Assembly (NCBI GenBank): GCA_932294295.1
Contig: OW028573.1
Span: forward strand, 19,488,155 to 19,552,154
Direction: 5' to 3'
Length of the DNA: 64,000 bases
Source of the DNA: Alitta virens
Taxonomy: Eukaryota > Annelida > Polychaeta > Phyllodocida > Nereididae
The notes below the pieces were generated by a model. The model worked only from the letters and a program-made list of their open reading frames with translations, did not search any database and had not been told where the DNA came from. Below, one piece after another: positions 32,101 to 45,300 of this stretch (position 1 is its first letter; the number at the start of each line of letters is the position of its first letter). The translations under genes and the position numbers were made by a program.

Positions 32101-33510
32101 CAGATATTTTACAAGGGAAAATGCACACAAGTTTATGACTGCAGCCAAGAGGAATCTAGCAACTGGATGCGTTTTGTGCGACCTGCAAGTTCAAATGAGG
32201 AACAGAATGTAGTTGCCTACCAACAGGGACAGGACATTTGGTTCATCACCCTAAAAGACATTTCACCTGAAACAGAATTGCTGTACTGGTACTCAAATGA
32301 GTATTCTACTTTATTAGGTAAGGCCCTGTAATATTGACTACTGAAAGAGAAATTACAATTAAGTATGTGGTGAGAAAATTGTATATTATCTTATACTTTG
32401 GTAAAGCAATTAGCCGGTACACTTTGTGAACCTTTGTGAGTGAGTGACTGCCAACTTAAAGGCCATATTTTTGTTTCAAGGTACTAGAAAGAAGCCTAGT
32501 GACTTCTTTAAATGTGGAGTTTGTGGGAAGGAATCTCAAGACTTTACCAAACTACAGTCGCATGTCACTTATGTGCATTCAGGTCTGACTCAAAAAAAGC
32601 ATCAGTGTCAGATATGTGCAAGAAGTTTTCCAGGAAAGGCTAAGCTAAATACACATGTCCTGGGCCACCTCGGCGTGAAACCATATGTTTGCAATATTTG
32701 TGGCAAACAATTTAGTGACCAAAGCAATTTGCGTCTTCACAAGGATATTCACACAGGTAGGTATTGTCACCTTGTTAGACCTGACCAAATTACCAACAAT
32801 GGTAATGTGATACACAAATAAATATTTAAAGTAAAATAAGTAATGACCTTACTTAAATATAGAGCTATTATTTGACCAATCATATAGATATGATATTAGA
32901 TATTATAGGGCCCATTGATATTGCTGAAAAGAACTAATATGGGGGTAAGCAGTACCCAGTTCGATATTTGAACATTTTATTTTTAAGACATTGACAATGT
33001 AACAAAGCTTGGGCCTTAAAATTAAAATCCTAAAAATTTCAAGATTTTCAAGATCTATTTATCATTTCAGGAGAGAAACGGTTCCAATGTGGACAGTGTG
33101 GTCGTGCATTCCGACAAAAGGCACATTTAATGACACACTACCTTGTCCATACAGGAGAGAAAAAACTACAATGCAACTATTGTGAAAAACTATTTGCACG
33201 AGCGTCTGATTTGCGTAGTCATGAAAGATCGATGCACACCAAAGAAAAGAAGTATGTCTGTATGGTGCTAAATTGTCATAAAGTTTTCCATAAATTAAGT
33301 GTGTATAAGAAACATATGCTGATACATTCTAATAAGAAAGACTTTTCATGTTCAATGTGTAAAAAGACATTCTTTACCAAATATCACCTTGCTCGTCATG
33401 CAAAAGCATGTAAGGGGAGCAATAAAGGAAAAAAGGTGAAGGACTATCCCAATACTTCAACCAACCATGAAGAAGAGGATTCATCTACAGACACTGCAGA
33501 AGTATCATAA
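29129..33510 (+). CDS. PRDM4: PR domain zinc finger protein 4
   Basis: Nine coding exons: 29129-29261, 29350-29478, 29606-30472, 30997-31116, 31251-31409, 31639-31754, 32104-32317, 32481-32756, 33071-33510. They join in frame to about 817 aa (human PRDM4 is 801). Order: a Gln/Ser/Thr-rich N-terminal region; a Cys-rich knuckle CVECDKMY near residue 418; SRARMSLPAQL; a PR/SET-related domain at about 470-580 (TRFGPLGG, NWMRFVRPA, EEQNVVAY, ISPETELLYWYS); seven zinc fingers at about 588-780, the last C2HC (FFTKYHLARHAKAC); and an acidic tail. All of these match vertebrate PRDM4 in order. PRDM4 is a nuclear transcription regulator linked in vertebrates to cell-cycle control, p75NTR signalling and recruitment of PRMT5. 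The PR domain lacks the SET catalytic NHxC motif, so methyltransferase activity should not be assumed. Confidence 0.95.
30493..30885. repeat. Foldback element in PRDM4 intron 3
   Basis: Two arms of about 110-130 bp in inverted orientation: AAATAAATATCCACTTGG at the left matches CAAGTGGACATTTATT at the right, and GTCAAAGCCCAACTTTCT matches AGAAAGTTGGGCTTTGAC further in. The outer ends are less well paired and no clear target duplication is seen. It causes the long read-through ORF past the donor at 30472. Confidence 0.65.
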
Positions 33511-33538
33511 TGTTTTGTAACTTTAATTTATAGTAAAA

Positions 33539-33544
33539 AATAAA
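33539..33544 (+). terminator. PRDM4: PRDM4 poly(A) signal
   Basis: AATAAA 29 bp after the PRDM4 stop codon, the first canonical signal downstream. Confidence 0.6.
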
Positions 33545-33754
33545 TTGACTGAATATTAGATATCTTGTGATACTGTTCAGTGCTGTTTGCCATAATTTTT
33601 CAATAGTTTTCAAGCTTCATTACCTTCGCCATGCATTAAGTGTAGCAATACACAATGCATTACAACTGGCAATTTCTATAGCTGCTAATGTGGCTCAGTT
33701 TGTTATGCTCTATCTGTGATAAGGTTCTTGCTGACCAGAGGGCTCACCATATGG

Positions 33755-33835
33755 ATGCCCTGGTTAAGTGGTAAAGGCGTTCACCTGCCAATCATGGGGT
33801 TGCAGGTTCAAACCTTATCATGATATGAATCGAGG
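33755..33835 (+). repeat. tRNA-derived SINE (Gly-like head)
   Basis: GGTTAAGTGGTAAAGGCGTTC (A-box side), CTGCC at the anticodon position, and GCAGGTTCAAACC (B box) resemble a tRNA-Gly. The 3' stem does not close. The rest of 33545-34424, between the convergent PRDM4 and NDUFB2 genes, shows nothing else. Confidence 0.6.
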
Positions 33836-34424
33836 AGTTGAGACATCCTCCTGTGAACACTGCTCCACCTTAGGGCCGTTCCATTCAAAAAAGAGGGGAG
33901 GGGGTGGACCAGAAAATGTTCAACCCCATGTTATTGGTACTTTATGAACAAGGTTGTTTGTATATTCTGGGAGTTGTTGCATAATTTATAGTTGTTTAAT
34001 TATATTGAAAATAATTTAAATATCCAATTGCAATTTCAAAGATTATTAACTAGGTGACTATAACTATGGAAAGACCAACTACATTGCATAGCCAGTCATC
34101 AACAAGAACTATGTCAGCATTCAAATATGAATACCTGATAGCCAGCCTCAGTGATGGTACTGTGACTGGTGTAAGCTCTTAAGCCCCTGCAGTTAATGCT
34201 GTATTCAAGGCTGAATAGTCCCTCAATGGGAGTTGAGAAAGACTGGGGATTGGCCTGCCAAGGTTGTAAATGTAAAGTTGGTAGAACATTTTAGTAACAT
34301 TGAGGCTATTCAAGGGAACCAAACACGTATGGCATCATCCATGGCTTAAGAACACTGCAACTACTGCCAGGCGGTCCTACACATGAAAAGTAACAAACGA
34401 GGATGCTTTTGTACAGTTTTCTTG

Positions 34425-34430
34425 TTTATT
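34425..34430 (-). terminator. NDUFB2: NDUFB2 poly(A) signal
   Basis: AATAAA on the minus strand 60 bp past the NDUFB2 stop codon. Confidence 0.55.
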
Positions 34431-34489
34431 GCAGTCTCTGTGGATATTGAATAATAATTAGAAAAAAATTCCCATATAAATAAAAGTTC

Positions 34490-36422
34490 TTAATCAGCAT
34501 CATCAGGTGGAATTCCTAGTTCCTTGTCAGACCAGGTCTTTGGGTCGGGGTTTGGAAATTCTCCCTGAAAAAAATACCAAAGGGTTTTATAATGTTTGAA
34601 ACATTAATAAGAATTGTATCAGCAAATGAACAGGTTTTCGTAACTTGGATTTCACTTACTGTGAGATGGCCAAATTGGTAGTACAAGTGGAAGAACACCC
34701 AGTACCACATGAAACCCATCATAACTTCTGATATTGTGATTTGATACTTGGGGATGTCAGTCCTGATTTTCCTATACCTCCATCTGTGGGGAAGAAATTA
34801 AACTAATGAACACATGGGCAGTGAAACAGGTTCCATTATAAAACTTCAGAATTGTGAATCTTCATTAATGCTCAGAAGGAAATAATCAGTTACTGCAAAT
34901 CAGCACGAGGTTGACCTGGTCAGCCAAACCATGCACATTCTTGTACTGACTGCAGTTTTCCATTTCGGTTTATATCAAGGCAAGGCTTCTTGAGGTCATG
35001 GCTTCTCAGCCCACTGGATTCTTAATTGCACTTGACGGCTAGTTGGCATGTTTGAGGCATCTGCAGTACGCAAAATGGTGGCCGAGTTTGAATACAGTGT
35101 CTAGCTAATACAACAATTCATTTAATAAACCTCCTACTAACACAAAAGCCAACGTACTGTATATGTATAATCTCATGTATAATACAAGAATTTTTGCTCC
35201 AACGGCTTTTGATAGCCATGGTTCTGGCACATTTCAAATTGGCGATTAATTCAACAGTAAAGCTATCAAGTTCACTGCTAGCCTCAACGATTCCTCACCT
35301 TAAACGGGATCCTTTGCCACTATAATATATTGATGAGTTATCATTACGTTTAGTCAGTAAAATCTTGCTGAAAGATCTGAAGCGAGCAAGTTGATCATTG
35401 TTGATCATTGCCGCCATTTTCGTCACGTGATGTAAACAGTCGGCAATTTCAAAAATTAATTGCGAAAAAAAAGCAGTAGTTTTAGCATGAGAAAATGTGT
35501 TTTTAATACTAAGCAAGCACTAATTGTTCAATTTAGTCTATTTAATGCATTAATCTAACATAAATGGAAGAAAAAAGAGGTTAACTTTTTTGTGATTTCT
35601 ACATCCGCCAGCTTCATAGAATTATTCCCCTAATGATTCGGCTTGGGGGAATATGGAAACATGGGAGAATTAATCAGTGCTAAACTTGGCTGAATAAAGT
35701 TATGAAGTGCGTGGATTTTTTATATTTTTGCATAATCTTAGTTTTTTATATTTTGTCCCCAATAACTGGGGCAAAATTGCCAAAAAGCCCCGTGACTGCT
35801 GTGGGTTTGCCGATTTAGACACTGGTCGAATTGATCGCCAGTTTTTCAATGGTCGGAACAGTAGCCCTGCAGCCAGGAGCTAGCCTTGTAGCTTCCGGAC
35901 TGGACCTTATTTCGAACACTGCTAGCAACGGCAAAGTTGCAGGTGTTAATGGTTACGTACGGTCCAGGACTTGAATAAATTTACCACCTCTCTATCAGAA
36001 GGTTTTGAAAAATACTCATTGGTACTGTCACAGATATTTATCATGATATGATATGGAAGAGCCTCTAACTAAGGCAAGTTCTTGCCGACCGGGTTGATTA
36101 TGATCAAACTTAATTTAAGAAACATGCACTGGAGAAGGAGACCATGTCGACCATGACAGTTCGTCACTTCAGTGATCATGGTGATTGTGGTCGAAGGCAC
36201 CTTTGGCATGTTAACTACAATACTCAAATCAAGCATGCCATTCAATCATCAAATTCAATGCAATTAGGCAATGCCGGCAATGGAGATATGTTTTAGTCTG
36301 CTGGCGCGGCCGGTCAAGACAACTTACACGACATCTGAGCCATTTCTCTTGGTCTGCAGCTGATTTCTGACGACTGGTAGCAAACAACGCACAGCGTTAG
36401 ATCTAACAATGCTTCCAAGCAT
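34490..36422 (-). CDS. NDUFB2: NADH dehydrogenase 1 beta subcomplex subunit 2
   Basis: Three coding exons, 36422-36328, 34783-34660 and 34564-34490, joined in frame to 97 aa. Residues 1-32 are Arg-rich without acidic residues until the end (MLGSIVRSNAVRCLLP), a mitochondrial presequence. Then RYRKIRTDIPKYQ, a single membrane span around VMMGFMWYWVFFHLYYQF, and the family hallmark C-terminus FPNPDPKTWSDKELGIPPDD. NDUFB2 is an accessory subunit of the proximal membrane arm of complex I in the inner mitochondrial membrane; it is not catalytic. The first exon faces the RRM-VWA gene with about 0.3 kb between the likely transcription starts. AATAAA on this strand is at 34430-34425. Confidence 0.95.
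35217..35435. repeat. Dispersed repeat, copy 2
   Basis: Second copy of the repeat at 9797-10005, same orientation, in the first intron of NDUFB2. It carries an extra TTGATCATTG duplication near 35391-35410. Confidence 0.65.
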
Positions 36423-36757
36423 TGTTCTAGCTTCTTGTGAGGGGTCAAGCCCCTCAATCAGGTGTCAATCCACAAGCACAGACGACCTCCAACACAAACT
36501 CAAAGCAGAACCACCACGGTCAAGGTCGCGTTGATTTGCGATAAGTCGTAAAAAGAGCTGTTAAAATTTATGAAACATAAATTAGTTAGCGTACCATTTC
36601 CGAGGGGGGGGGGGGGGAGGGGTGCAAATATTTATTCTGCAAGTAAAAATATTTAATTTGATATAATATGCAAAATCTTTTTCCGGAAGAGGGCGCAACT
36701 TGACAAAACGTTGAGCTGCCATCTGTCGGAAAATGTGAAACTAACATTGATTGACAG
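36423..36757. promoter_or_regulatory. Candidate bidirectional promoter, NDUFB2 / RRM-VWA gene
   Basis: Between the NDUFB2 start codon (minus) and a plus-strand splice donor (TTGACAG|GTAGGC, exon end 36757) lies a near-palindromic ETS site TTCCGGAAG (36681-36689) next to GAGGGCGCAAC. ETS sites often drive nuclear genes for mitochondrial proteins. The plus-strand donor would splice to the acceptor TTTATAG at 37400, just before the RRM start codon. No TATA box was noticed. Confidence 0.5.
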
Positions 36758-37414
36758 GTAGGCCCAATTAGTTCTAAGGTTAATTGGCACTAACTGAATA
36801 GCCTTATAATTAAATATGTTAGTTTGTCATTCACCTATACATTAAGGTCTGTATATTATATTAGCTGGAGTTTGCAATCTCATTCACTGGCTATACAGTA
36901 TTAAGGTCTGTAATAATGACTGCTCCCCATTGAGGCCTTGACAACCACAATAATAACTGTAAACACCATGTTATGAAGAGAGTAGTTTTCATGCAACGGA
37001 TTAGTTTATCGTTTATACTTTCAAATCTAGCTGTACGTGGCCCTGGAAGATAATGAATCAATTGCCTGAACATAGTAATTCACCAGATCATTATAAAAAA
37101 AGAGCATGTAAATTGTAATGTCTATCTTTGGTCAGAATGTAGTAGATCACTGAGATGACAGACTGCATCACATACACACGGGATCATATCAGAGTTAATC
37201 AGTATAGTATATAGGTCTTATGCAAACTTTACAAATACATGCAATAAATATAGACATATCCTTATGAATTACAGGTAATTCGTACACAAGGCGAATTACA
37301 GGTAATTCATATATATACAAGGCTAAACAAATGTCGCACAAGCCTTCAAAAGACATTGTGGGTATTTAATACCTCAATAATTTGGATATTTTTTTTATAG
37401 TTCACATCAGTAAA

Positions 37415-40400
37415 ATGAGCAGCAGACTGTTTATTGCCAATATCAACAAAGGAACAAGTGCCTGGGACATCAACAGTCTCTTTGCATCTTTTGGCAAAGT
37501 TGAAAATGTCTGGCTCAGTCAGAATCCATCTGGCTTTGGATTTGTTGATTTCGATGATGAGCAAAATGCTGAGGCAGCTATGGCAACTCTAGATGGAACG
37601 TAAGTTTTATTCACAATTTCACATTCATATCTTGGCAAATGACTTTCTTTATTCTATATTAATATTCATGTGTGTTTTACTGAGCTATGTATGCAATATT
37701 AGCATCTTCAATACGTGTATCTATGTAATAATCTATCTGTATAAAGACTAAATTGCCAGGAAATTGAAAATTTGAAATGTTAACAGTGGTATTCTGTCTT
37801 GTTGATATATTCTGTAGATATAGCTTGTCTAATATTTGTAGTGTTAAATCTGATTATTTTAGTTCTATTTTCGATTTGCCATTTATAACAATTTGTCCCA
37901 GAATGGGAATCGAACTCTGGTTCCTGGGATTAAAAGCCAGAACGTTAATCATTGTACCACTGAGTCACATTCTGGTGCGAGGGCAACATTCTGCTCACAC
38001 CAGGACCACTGCACTACACATATATGTATCAGCTTGTGACAGTAACACTGTCAATATAAATATATATAAAACTATATATAATATGTTATGGAAAAATAAA
38101 GATTTATTTATTATGATACATTTTCAGGCTTTTGAATGGCCTTCATATGAGAGTGGAAAAAACTACATCAATGAAGTGAGTATTTTTGATTGATAAAACT
38201 ATTGACTTCAATGAATGTTTATGGTGAAAATGTCTTCTATTTTTTTTATTTTTTTTATTGCAGGAATGACACAGTTAATGAAGATGTAGTGAATACAGAG
38301 AAATCTGAAGAGAATGGTGAGACTGCCATTAGAAATTCAGTAGAGCAAGCTGTCGAAGAAGTTTTTGAAGACATTAAAGAAAAGGGTGAAACTGTCAAAA
38401 AGTTGTCCAGTCAGCTTAAAGACATTCGGCCGAGGAATATTCTGCCAAATATGTTTGGAAAACTGCCTGAAGATAATGTTGTTTTCTGCATTGACACGTC
38501 AGGGTCCATGTATAAAAGTCTAGATGCTGTTAAGGAGAATTTGATTGAGGCACTTCATGAAAAAGAAGGAGGGAAGTTTAATTTAATAGAATTCAACAGC
38601 GAAGTGACCCAATGGTCAGACAAGTTGGTGGACTGTGATCAGGAGACAGTGGCTGTTGCCTCTGACTGGATCAATAGTTTACAAGCAAGAACTGGAACTA
38701 ACACTCTGAAAGCACTTGTGACAGCCCTGGCTGATCCAAAATGTGATGCTGTATACCTCATTACAGATGGTTATCCAGATCAGCAGCCTACTGAAATATT
38801 AGATAATGTGATTTATATCAGCAGCAACCGGCCCATCCATTGTCATTATATACAATCAGATAATCCTGACATTTCAGCTGTAGAATTTCTTAAAGACCTT
38901 GCCATGGAATCTTATGGATCTTTTTATATCACAAGTGTAAATCAATATGGTGTGATCGAACAAGTGACTCCAGTCTACCGTGCAGAGGCAGCAGCTGAAC
39001 GTATCATCAGAACTACTTCAGGGAATGTTTATCCATCGAATTACAAGGAATGCTCAGTGGCCACAACTTTGGATATGCCTGTCGATGACCTCATTTACCA
39101 TACACCCATGTGGCCATACCCATCATCAGGATATGCCTATCCATTTTTCCATAACTACTATGTGCACCCTGCTCAAGGGTGGTCTCAGTATCGCCCAAGT
39201 CGCTCATGGATGAAGACGGGTGATGAGGTGCAAGAAATCTCAGGAAGTCTGCCTTTTGCAGCCCCAGGACCTGGTGCATTGCTGATTGGAACTCAAGTGC
39301 TGGCAAGGAGACACCACAATGGGCTCCACTACCTAGGCACAGTCAAAAGTCAGGTTAGTAGTATGCCAAACCCTCAATTGTATTTCATTGCAGGATATTC
39401 TGAAGAAAATGAAAAGACATATTTTGGGTGGCAATTAACTCATAACAGACATTACTTGATTAATCTTATTATGATCAAAACTATGCCATGTAAGACTACA
39501 CTGCTACGTGGTAATAACAACCATGGGGACATAAAAAAAAATCTAAAATGATATGTTAACACTGAACTTTGATATCCTCCTTTCCTTCCAGATATTTGAC
39601 CACAAGTTTTTAATAGAATTTGGCCCTTGCAAACATGGAGACTACAAAAAAACTACTTATCAGGAAACATTTTTATTTGACATAATCTCTCGCACAGATG
39701 CACTACGACATGCTATAGTTGCTGGAGACAGAGTAAGTTTCAGTTATTTTTAACTTCATGTTTATTTGAATTAAGTCACAGCGTTTATTTAATGTTCACT
39801 TCATTTTTCTAGGTTCTAGCTCCATGGGAACCTGAGGGGGAAAAATATGGACCTGGTATAGTCATCAATGGACAAGAGAAGAGGACAGCAAAAGGTGAGC
39901 TTTAATTTTGTGCTGCAACAAATAAAGACAGCTATTGCTTAACGGCTAGGTTACTAAGATTTTGTATCTTGTGTTTGGATAGATCTTCCAGTTCTACCCT
40001 TGTATGTGTTGTCAATTGCGAGGTGCAACGCTTGGTGGCAGCACAGGCTAATTTGTATAGTCCTGTGCTGGCCTCTGGTGTTTGATGGCGGTGGGCAGTT
40101 GATCCCTAGAGGCATAAGGTCCCATGTCAGCATAGTCGGCATTAAATGTAATACAGATGGATGGATGTAGCTAGTACCTGCTCACGCTGACTGATAGCAT
40201 TTTAAAAGGAGGTGATACTCACTTTCACTTCCAATTATTAAGGCCCATGTCATTAATTGAAGTAGTACATCCAGGAGCTGCATGGCTCCTACTGTCGCAA
40301 GAGAAGCATCATTTACAGCAATAATCTTGTGTGTTACCGATCGTCATGACCGCAACTGTAAGGTGGCGGTTTTTCAGCAACTTTGCCATATGGTATGTGC

Positions 40401-42318
40401 AAGCAGGTAATTGTGTTGAAAACAGACTTAAACTACATCACAGCCTATACAATTAAAATTCATGCAATATTGACACCAGTTTGACTTTGCTTGGTTTCAC
40501 AAAAAAGTTTCAGAATTAATGCGCCTTTGATATAAATTTACTCCACTTCAGTGATTTCCATGGGTTGTCTTTCTTAAGGGGTTCTACTGTACCAAGCAGA
40601 GTTATAATCACAATTACGATAAATAGGCGGTTGATATAGCCTTTACTTTGTGTTCTTGCGTATACATTTTTTCTGTGGGATGGAGCTTGGAGGAATCTAT
40701 GAGTTTTGGCCTCTATATGTAGCGTTTCAAGAACATTAAGGCCAAATTAAACCAGTGCCAGTCTTTTTGATTTTGGTTGATTTGTACTTTTTTTATCTCG
40801 GAGATTGCTTGTTAAGCATAAAGTTAAAGTGTCCATTTAGAGCAAGTGATTTAATTTCTCATCTGGCTAACTGTATCCCTTCCTCAGGTGGTGGTGATGA
40901 CGAGGATCTCGTGGTTTCTTTCTACAACGGACGCACAGCTACAGTGCCTCGCAACACAGCTGTATGGGTCCCTTATGGTCTGCATCAGAGGGTGGAATTT
41001 GAGCTGAAGTTACCAAGAAAAGTGCGAATGGAACTGGCCACCACTGAAGACTACCCTGAGGAGAGCTTGCCTGGTTATCCCACCACCCAAGTTATGGCAG
41101 ATGTGCCAGCCATCACTCCTGCATTTTACCTGCCCTATCTTCCTTTTTACTGGCCACAATATTCATCTAGTGTGACAGGACCAACCAGGAGAACCAAGGC
41201 AAAGTGGACAGCGTCTCCAGAAGAAGAAGTTGCAGAAATCCCAGGCACCGGTCTAACCAAAGGCGCCCTGAATGAGAAGGTCATGGCTCAGATCATGGAG
41301 CACAAGATGTTCCTGGAGGACCTCAAGAAGGAGGAGATCAAGGAACGCGTTCGGCAGAAAGTGGACGAGAAACTCCTGAGAAGAAGAGAGAATGCGGACG
41401 ACAACTTGTTGTCCAAGAGACAGTCTCTGGACAGGTCGGTGACCTTCGATAATGAGGTCAAGGTCAGTGAGATAGATGGCCGAGACAGTGGAAGGGGATC
41501 AGCAACTGATCCTCTTAGTGACTTGGATCTCTCAGACTATGAGATAGACTCCAACTATGAACTCCAAGACTACAAGATCCCAGGCTCCAGCGGAAGGGAG
41601 TCCAGACTCAGGAGTCATTCAAGACATGGGAGATCTCGCAGTGCTGCAAAACAAAGACCCCGCAGCGCCAGTCGTGAAAAAGCAACATGGAAATATTGGG
41701 GCAACAACCCTATTCCTGAGCTTATTGAGTCGAATCACTTCGGGCCTTACAGACTTGGCCCTTATGAAGAAACTGCCACCCCAGTCCCCCTGGAGAAGAA
41801 GATGCTTCTGATGAATGAGGGCAGTGGTGAGTGTCTTCTTTGCATAAATTCAAGTATATATTTTTGGTCCTTTGCCATTACGTAGTTATTAACATCATTT
41901 AGCAAACTGTATCTCACGTAAAAGAGCAAGAATCACTCTAACTAACTTACTAACTCGCTATAGTTAGTTTCATTAAAAACTGCCTGTCAGCTGAACCTAC
42001 ACAAAGCTAGACTACATCTGCTACATGATGCTATCTGCCACTAAACTGAACTGTCTGGCTATAGCTGGCTACCCAAAGCCGGATCTTAAAGTGCATGCAG
42101 TACCATTTGGTGCATAAGTTGAAAGTTACCCATATGGCATTTCTTGAAAAGATCCATGTCCATGGCACATTCATATTTATGATATACATATTAGATAAAT
42201 TTATTACATTTACCAAGGTTTATATTTTTTCACTGGTGATATGTTTAGCCGACTATTAGCTAGAAGTATACAGAAGCAGTTGGTTTCAGCCAGTTATAGC
42301 TGAAGCCAGAAATAGTTA

Positions 42319-42356
<38 letters not shown>

Positions 42357-45300
42357 GGTAACTAACTTACTAACTAAATAACGAGTTTATTAAGTGCGTT
42401 ACATGAAAATAAAATGGGTTTACTCAACTGACTGACTGACCAACTGATAGATTGATCGATTAATAGATTGATTGATTGAACTTGTTTTTGTTTTAAGTGG
42501 AGTACACGAATGCCATGAGCAGATTTGTCGAACCTCTTGGGGTGCATAAGTACGAGGCGTCAGTCAGGGACAGCATGTACATTCCCAAACCCCCTGGGCA
42601 GAGGGGTGAGAGACAGCCTAAACAGGGCCCAGGGTTGGAGATCAGCATCCAGATGGGGGAGGGCCAGAAAGATGCTGACTTACAGGCCAAAGCCGGGAGA
42701 GAATTCAGGTGAGTCTTATTGGGTTGTCCTTAAAATTCAAGTGCTAGCTGAATGGATCTTTTCAAAGTGCTCTCAGCTGTGTTTGTTAATGAGCGTCGCT
42801 TACGCAACTAAAAAGTAAAAAAAGACGGCGAGATTGTGAGATAACTCGTTAAAATTCAACAGCATGCAGACAAAACGTGTTTATACAAGGTTTGAAGTTG
42901 AAGTTGTCATATCAATAACTTTGAAATTCGCACCATTGTTAAAGTTTGGCTGCAATTGAAGAGGCGTCAATCAATGTGTCAGAATGTGATGCTGCGAGAC
43001 ATGACGACGCATCCCTCAGTCTGCCTCCCTGTCTCCGCTACAATTACACTGCTTAAAATTAACCCTCCGACAGCCTCAGAGCCTTTTAAAACTTATGCAA
43101 ATTTGTTTATTAAAACGTAACAAGGAGTATTTAGATGGGTGGCTGGTGATGGATTGCAGAGCAGTTGGCTGACAGTAGGCCCTAGTCATCCATCATTGAG
43201 TCTCTGGCAAATTCAATTGTAAGAATTGAGGAGGAGGCTGGCAGAGATGGTTTCTCCGACTGATGCACGGCAGGTCAATTGTTGGGGCTGGTCGGACCAC
43301 TCTTTTTTGGCAGGCAGTTTTAATGAAGAAACTACAGATCCCTGCGCAATGGGAGGTCCTGACACCCGAGTCAAATTTGGCGAACATTCTTTGGCTGGCT
43401 CTCCTGACGGATGGATTCATCCAAACAACTTGCCATCTTAAAAGACAAGTGAAATGTTCGCTCCGTCCTGGGACCTGCTGGTTAATCGAGCTTCCGGTGA
43501 TGGTTGCCCCGAGTTAGGAGCTGTTAGGAGTGCCTGGGCGACGGTGTCTCCCCCTCGTATTCTTTGCAAGTGCCAAGAACTCCCATCGCTCATAAAACGC
43601 GAACACCTCTAGGCACACTTCTTTGTCGTTTGGTGGAAGGAAAAAGAAATAAGAAAGAAATAAAAGTTATGGCTGTAATGACAATGGCAGACAGGAAGGC
43701 GAGAGAATTGCCTGCCATAATTGCTGACAAATGTTGGTTACTGCTGTTCTGAGAACCGTAAATCCCTGGCCGCTTGTCATGCGAATAAAGTGTGATGAGA
43801 TCTGGGCGTGGGAGACAGGGCGTCCCGGTCGGCTGTGAGGAAGGGTGCACCCATCACGGACACTTCTTTCTGCTTCGATTGGGCAATTTGCACATTGGAC
43901 ATGTTTTGCTCTCTTGAGGAATGATCTCCTTTCGAGCCACTTGATGCTGTTTCTCAAGTGCAAACAGGTGCACAGTACAGACAAAGTTGGCTGAATTGGT
44001 GATTGCAGGAGTGATCATCTCAAATGAAGCCACATATATAATTATGTCAATTAACTTGCTGGTCTACAGGCCCAGTGGTCAGCTAGATATGAGGTTAATA
44101 TCCCTCAGGTTGCAGCAGTTCGAATTCTATATTCATATTGTACTATAAACTGCCAGATAGGCTGCCTGACTTTCAATTTAACTGGTCGTGTCTGCGGGTA
44201 TGTGCATGCCTTGGCAATGAGATGCCACCACCCATGCGGTGAATAGGCTTATCTATAGATCTATGTCTAATTGGTGCGGCAAACTTTCTAAGCACCATTC
44301 CCTTTCTCCTATCTTGGACGATATACATGTATCTGCAGTGGAGATCCGCTTTTCAAACTGTCAAATCTGGGATCTGACCTCACTCAGTATCACTAAACAA
44401 CACAGCAGTCACTCGTGTATACACTCTCACTTTTATTTAACAAGCAAACAGTGGTAGTGTATACCTAAAGCCCCTTCTTATATATTGTCTGTTGGGAATA
44501 GAATTTGGAACTTTCTTGTGTAACTGTCAGGATCTCCTTTTAGGAAGTCTGTTGAAAGTAGCTTTCCGTAATTTCCATCTAATTGCCATTACCAGCGTGA
44601 CCCAGCAGAACGCATCCCAGCCACTAGAACTGTCAAGAAAGTTGGTGTCAGAGAGAATGCTCAGACTTTTTTTTTTTGATAAATGGGGGCTTTTTGATGG
44701 ATAAGTCTCTGCTTTCATGGAAATCCCGAGTAATGTGAGGGGATGAAAAGAGGAAATAGCTGAGTAACTTTTGGAATGAATGGCACTTGAGTGGCGTATC
44801 TTGGAGTGAGCATGCTCGTTGTTGCGGACATGAGATCTGTGACTCCATTCCATATCAGCAGAGGGCAGGCCCGTCTGGATTTGCATAAGAATGCCATCAC
44901 TGACATATCTGCGCAATGGTTGCGTCACGACTGGCAGGCCAAGGAAGGCCCTCTGCGTGAGCATGCATGCCTCTCCCCAACAACATCAATCAACCCCATA
45001 GCCCTCCTTCAATACAATAACGCCCGCTCTGTTATGTAATCTGCCCCGACAAAAGTTAATCAGATCTTGCCGTCTTCCGTGAAGAATAGGCCTCAATGAC
45101 GTTCAATGAATATTCATCTTTTTGTGATTGGAATTCGAGATGAAGAAAGATTAGCCTCTAAATCATTCTGATCCTGATGAAAACTTTACGTAATTTGCTG
45201 TTTAAAGGCGATAATTTGATAGATGTAAAGTAGGAGGTTGCTTACACGAGTCTTAAATTTTGATTACGTTGCAGACGAAGACAGATTTTGGAGAGGCGAC

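Noticed and set aside
33755..33835. Possible functional tRNA-Gly gene
   Set aside because: A and B boxes are present but the acceptor and anticodon stems do not pair and no T-run terminator follows; called a SINE instead.
44527..44964. 145-codon minus-strand frame in RRM-VWA intron 7
   Set aside because: No recognisable domain, several other frames overlap it on both strands, and it lies inside a well-supported intron.
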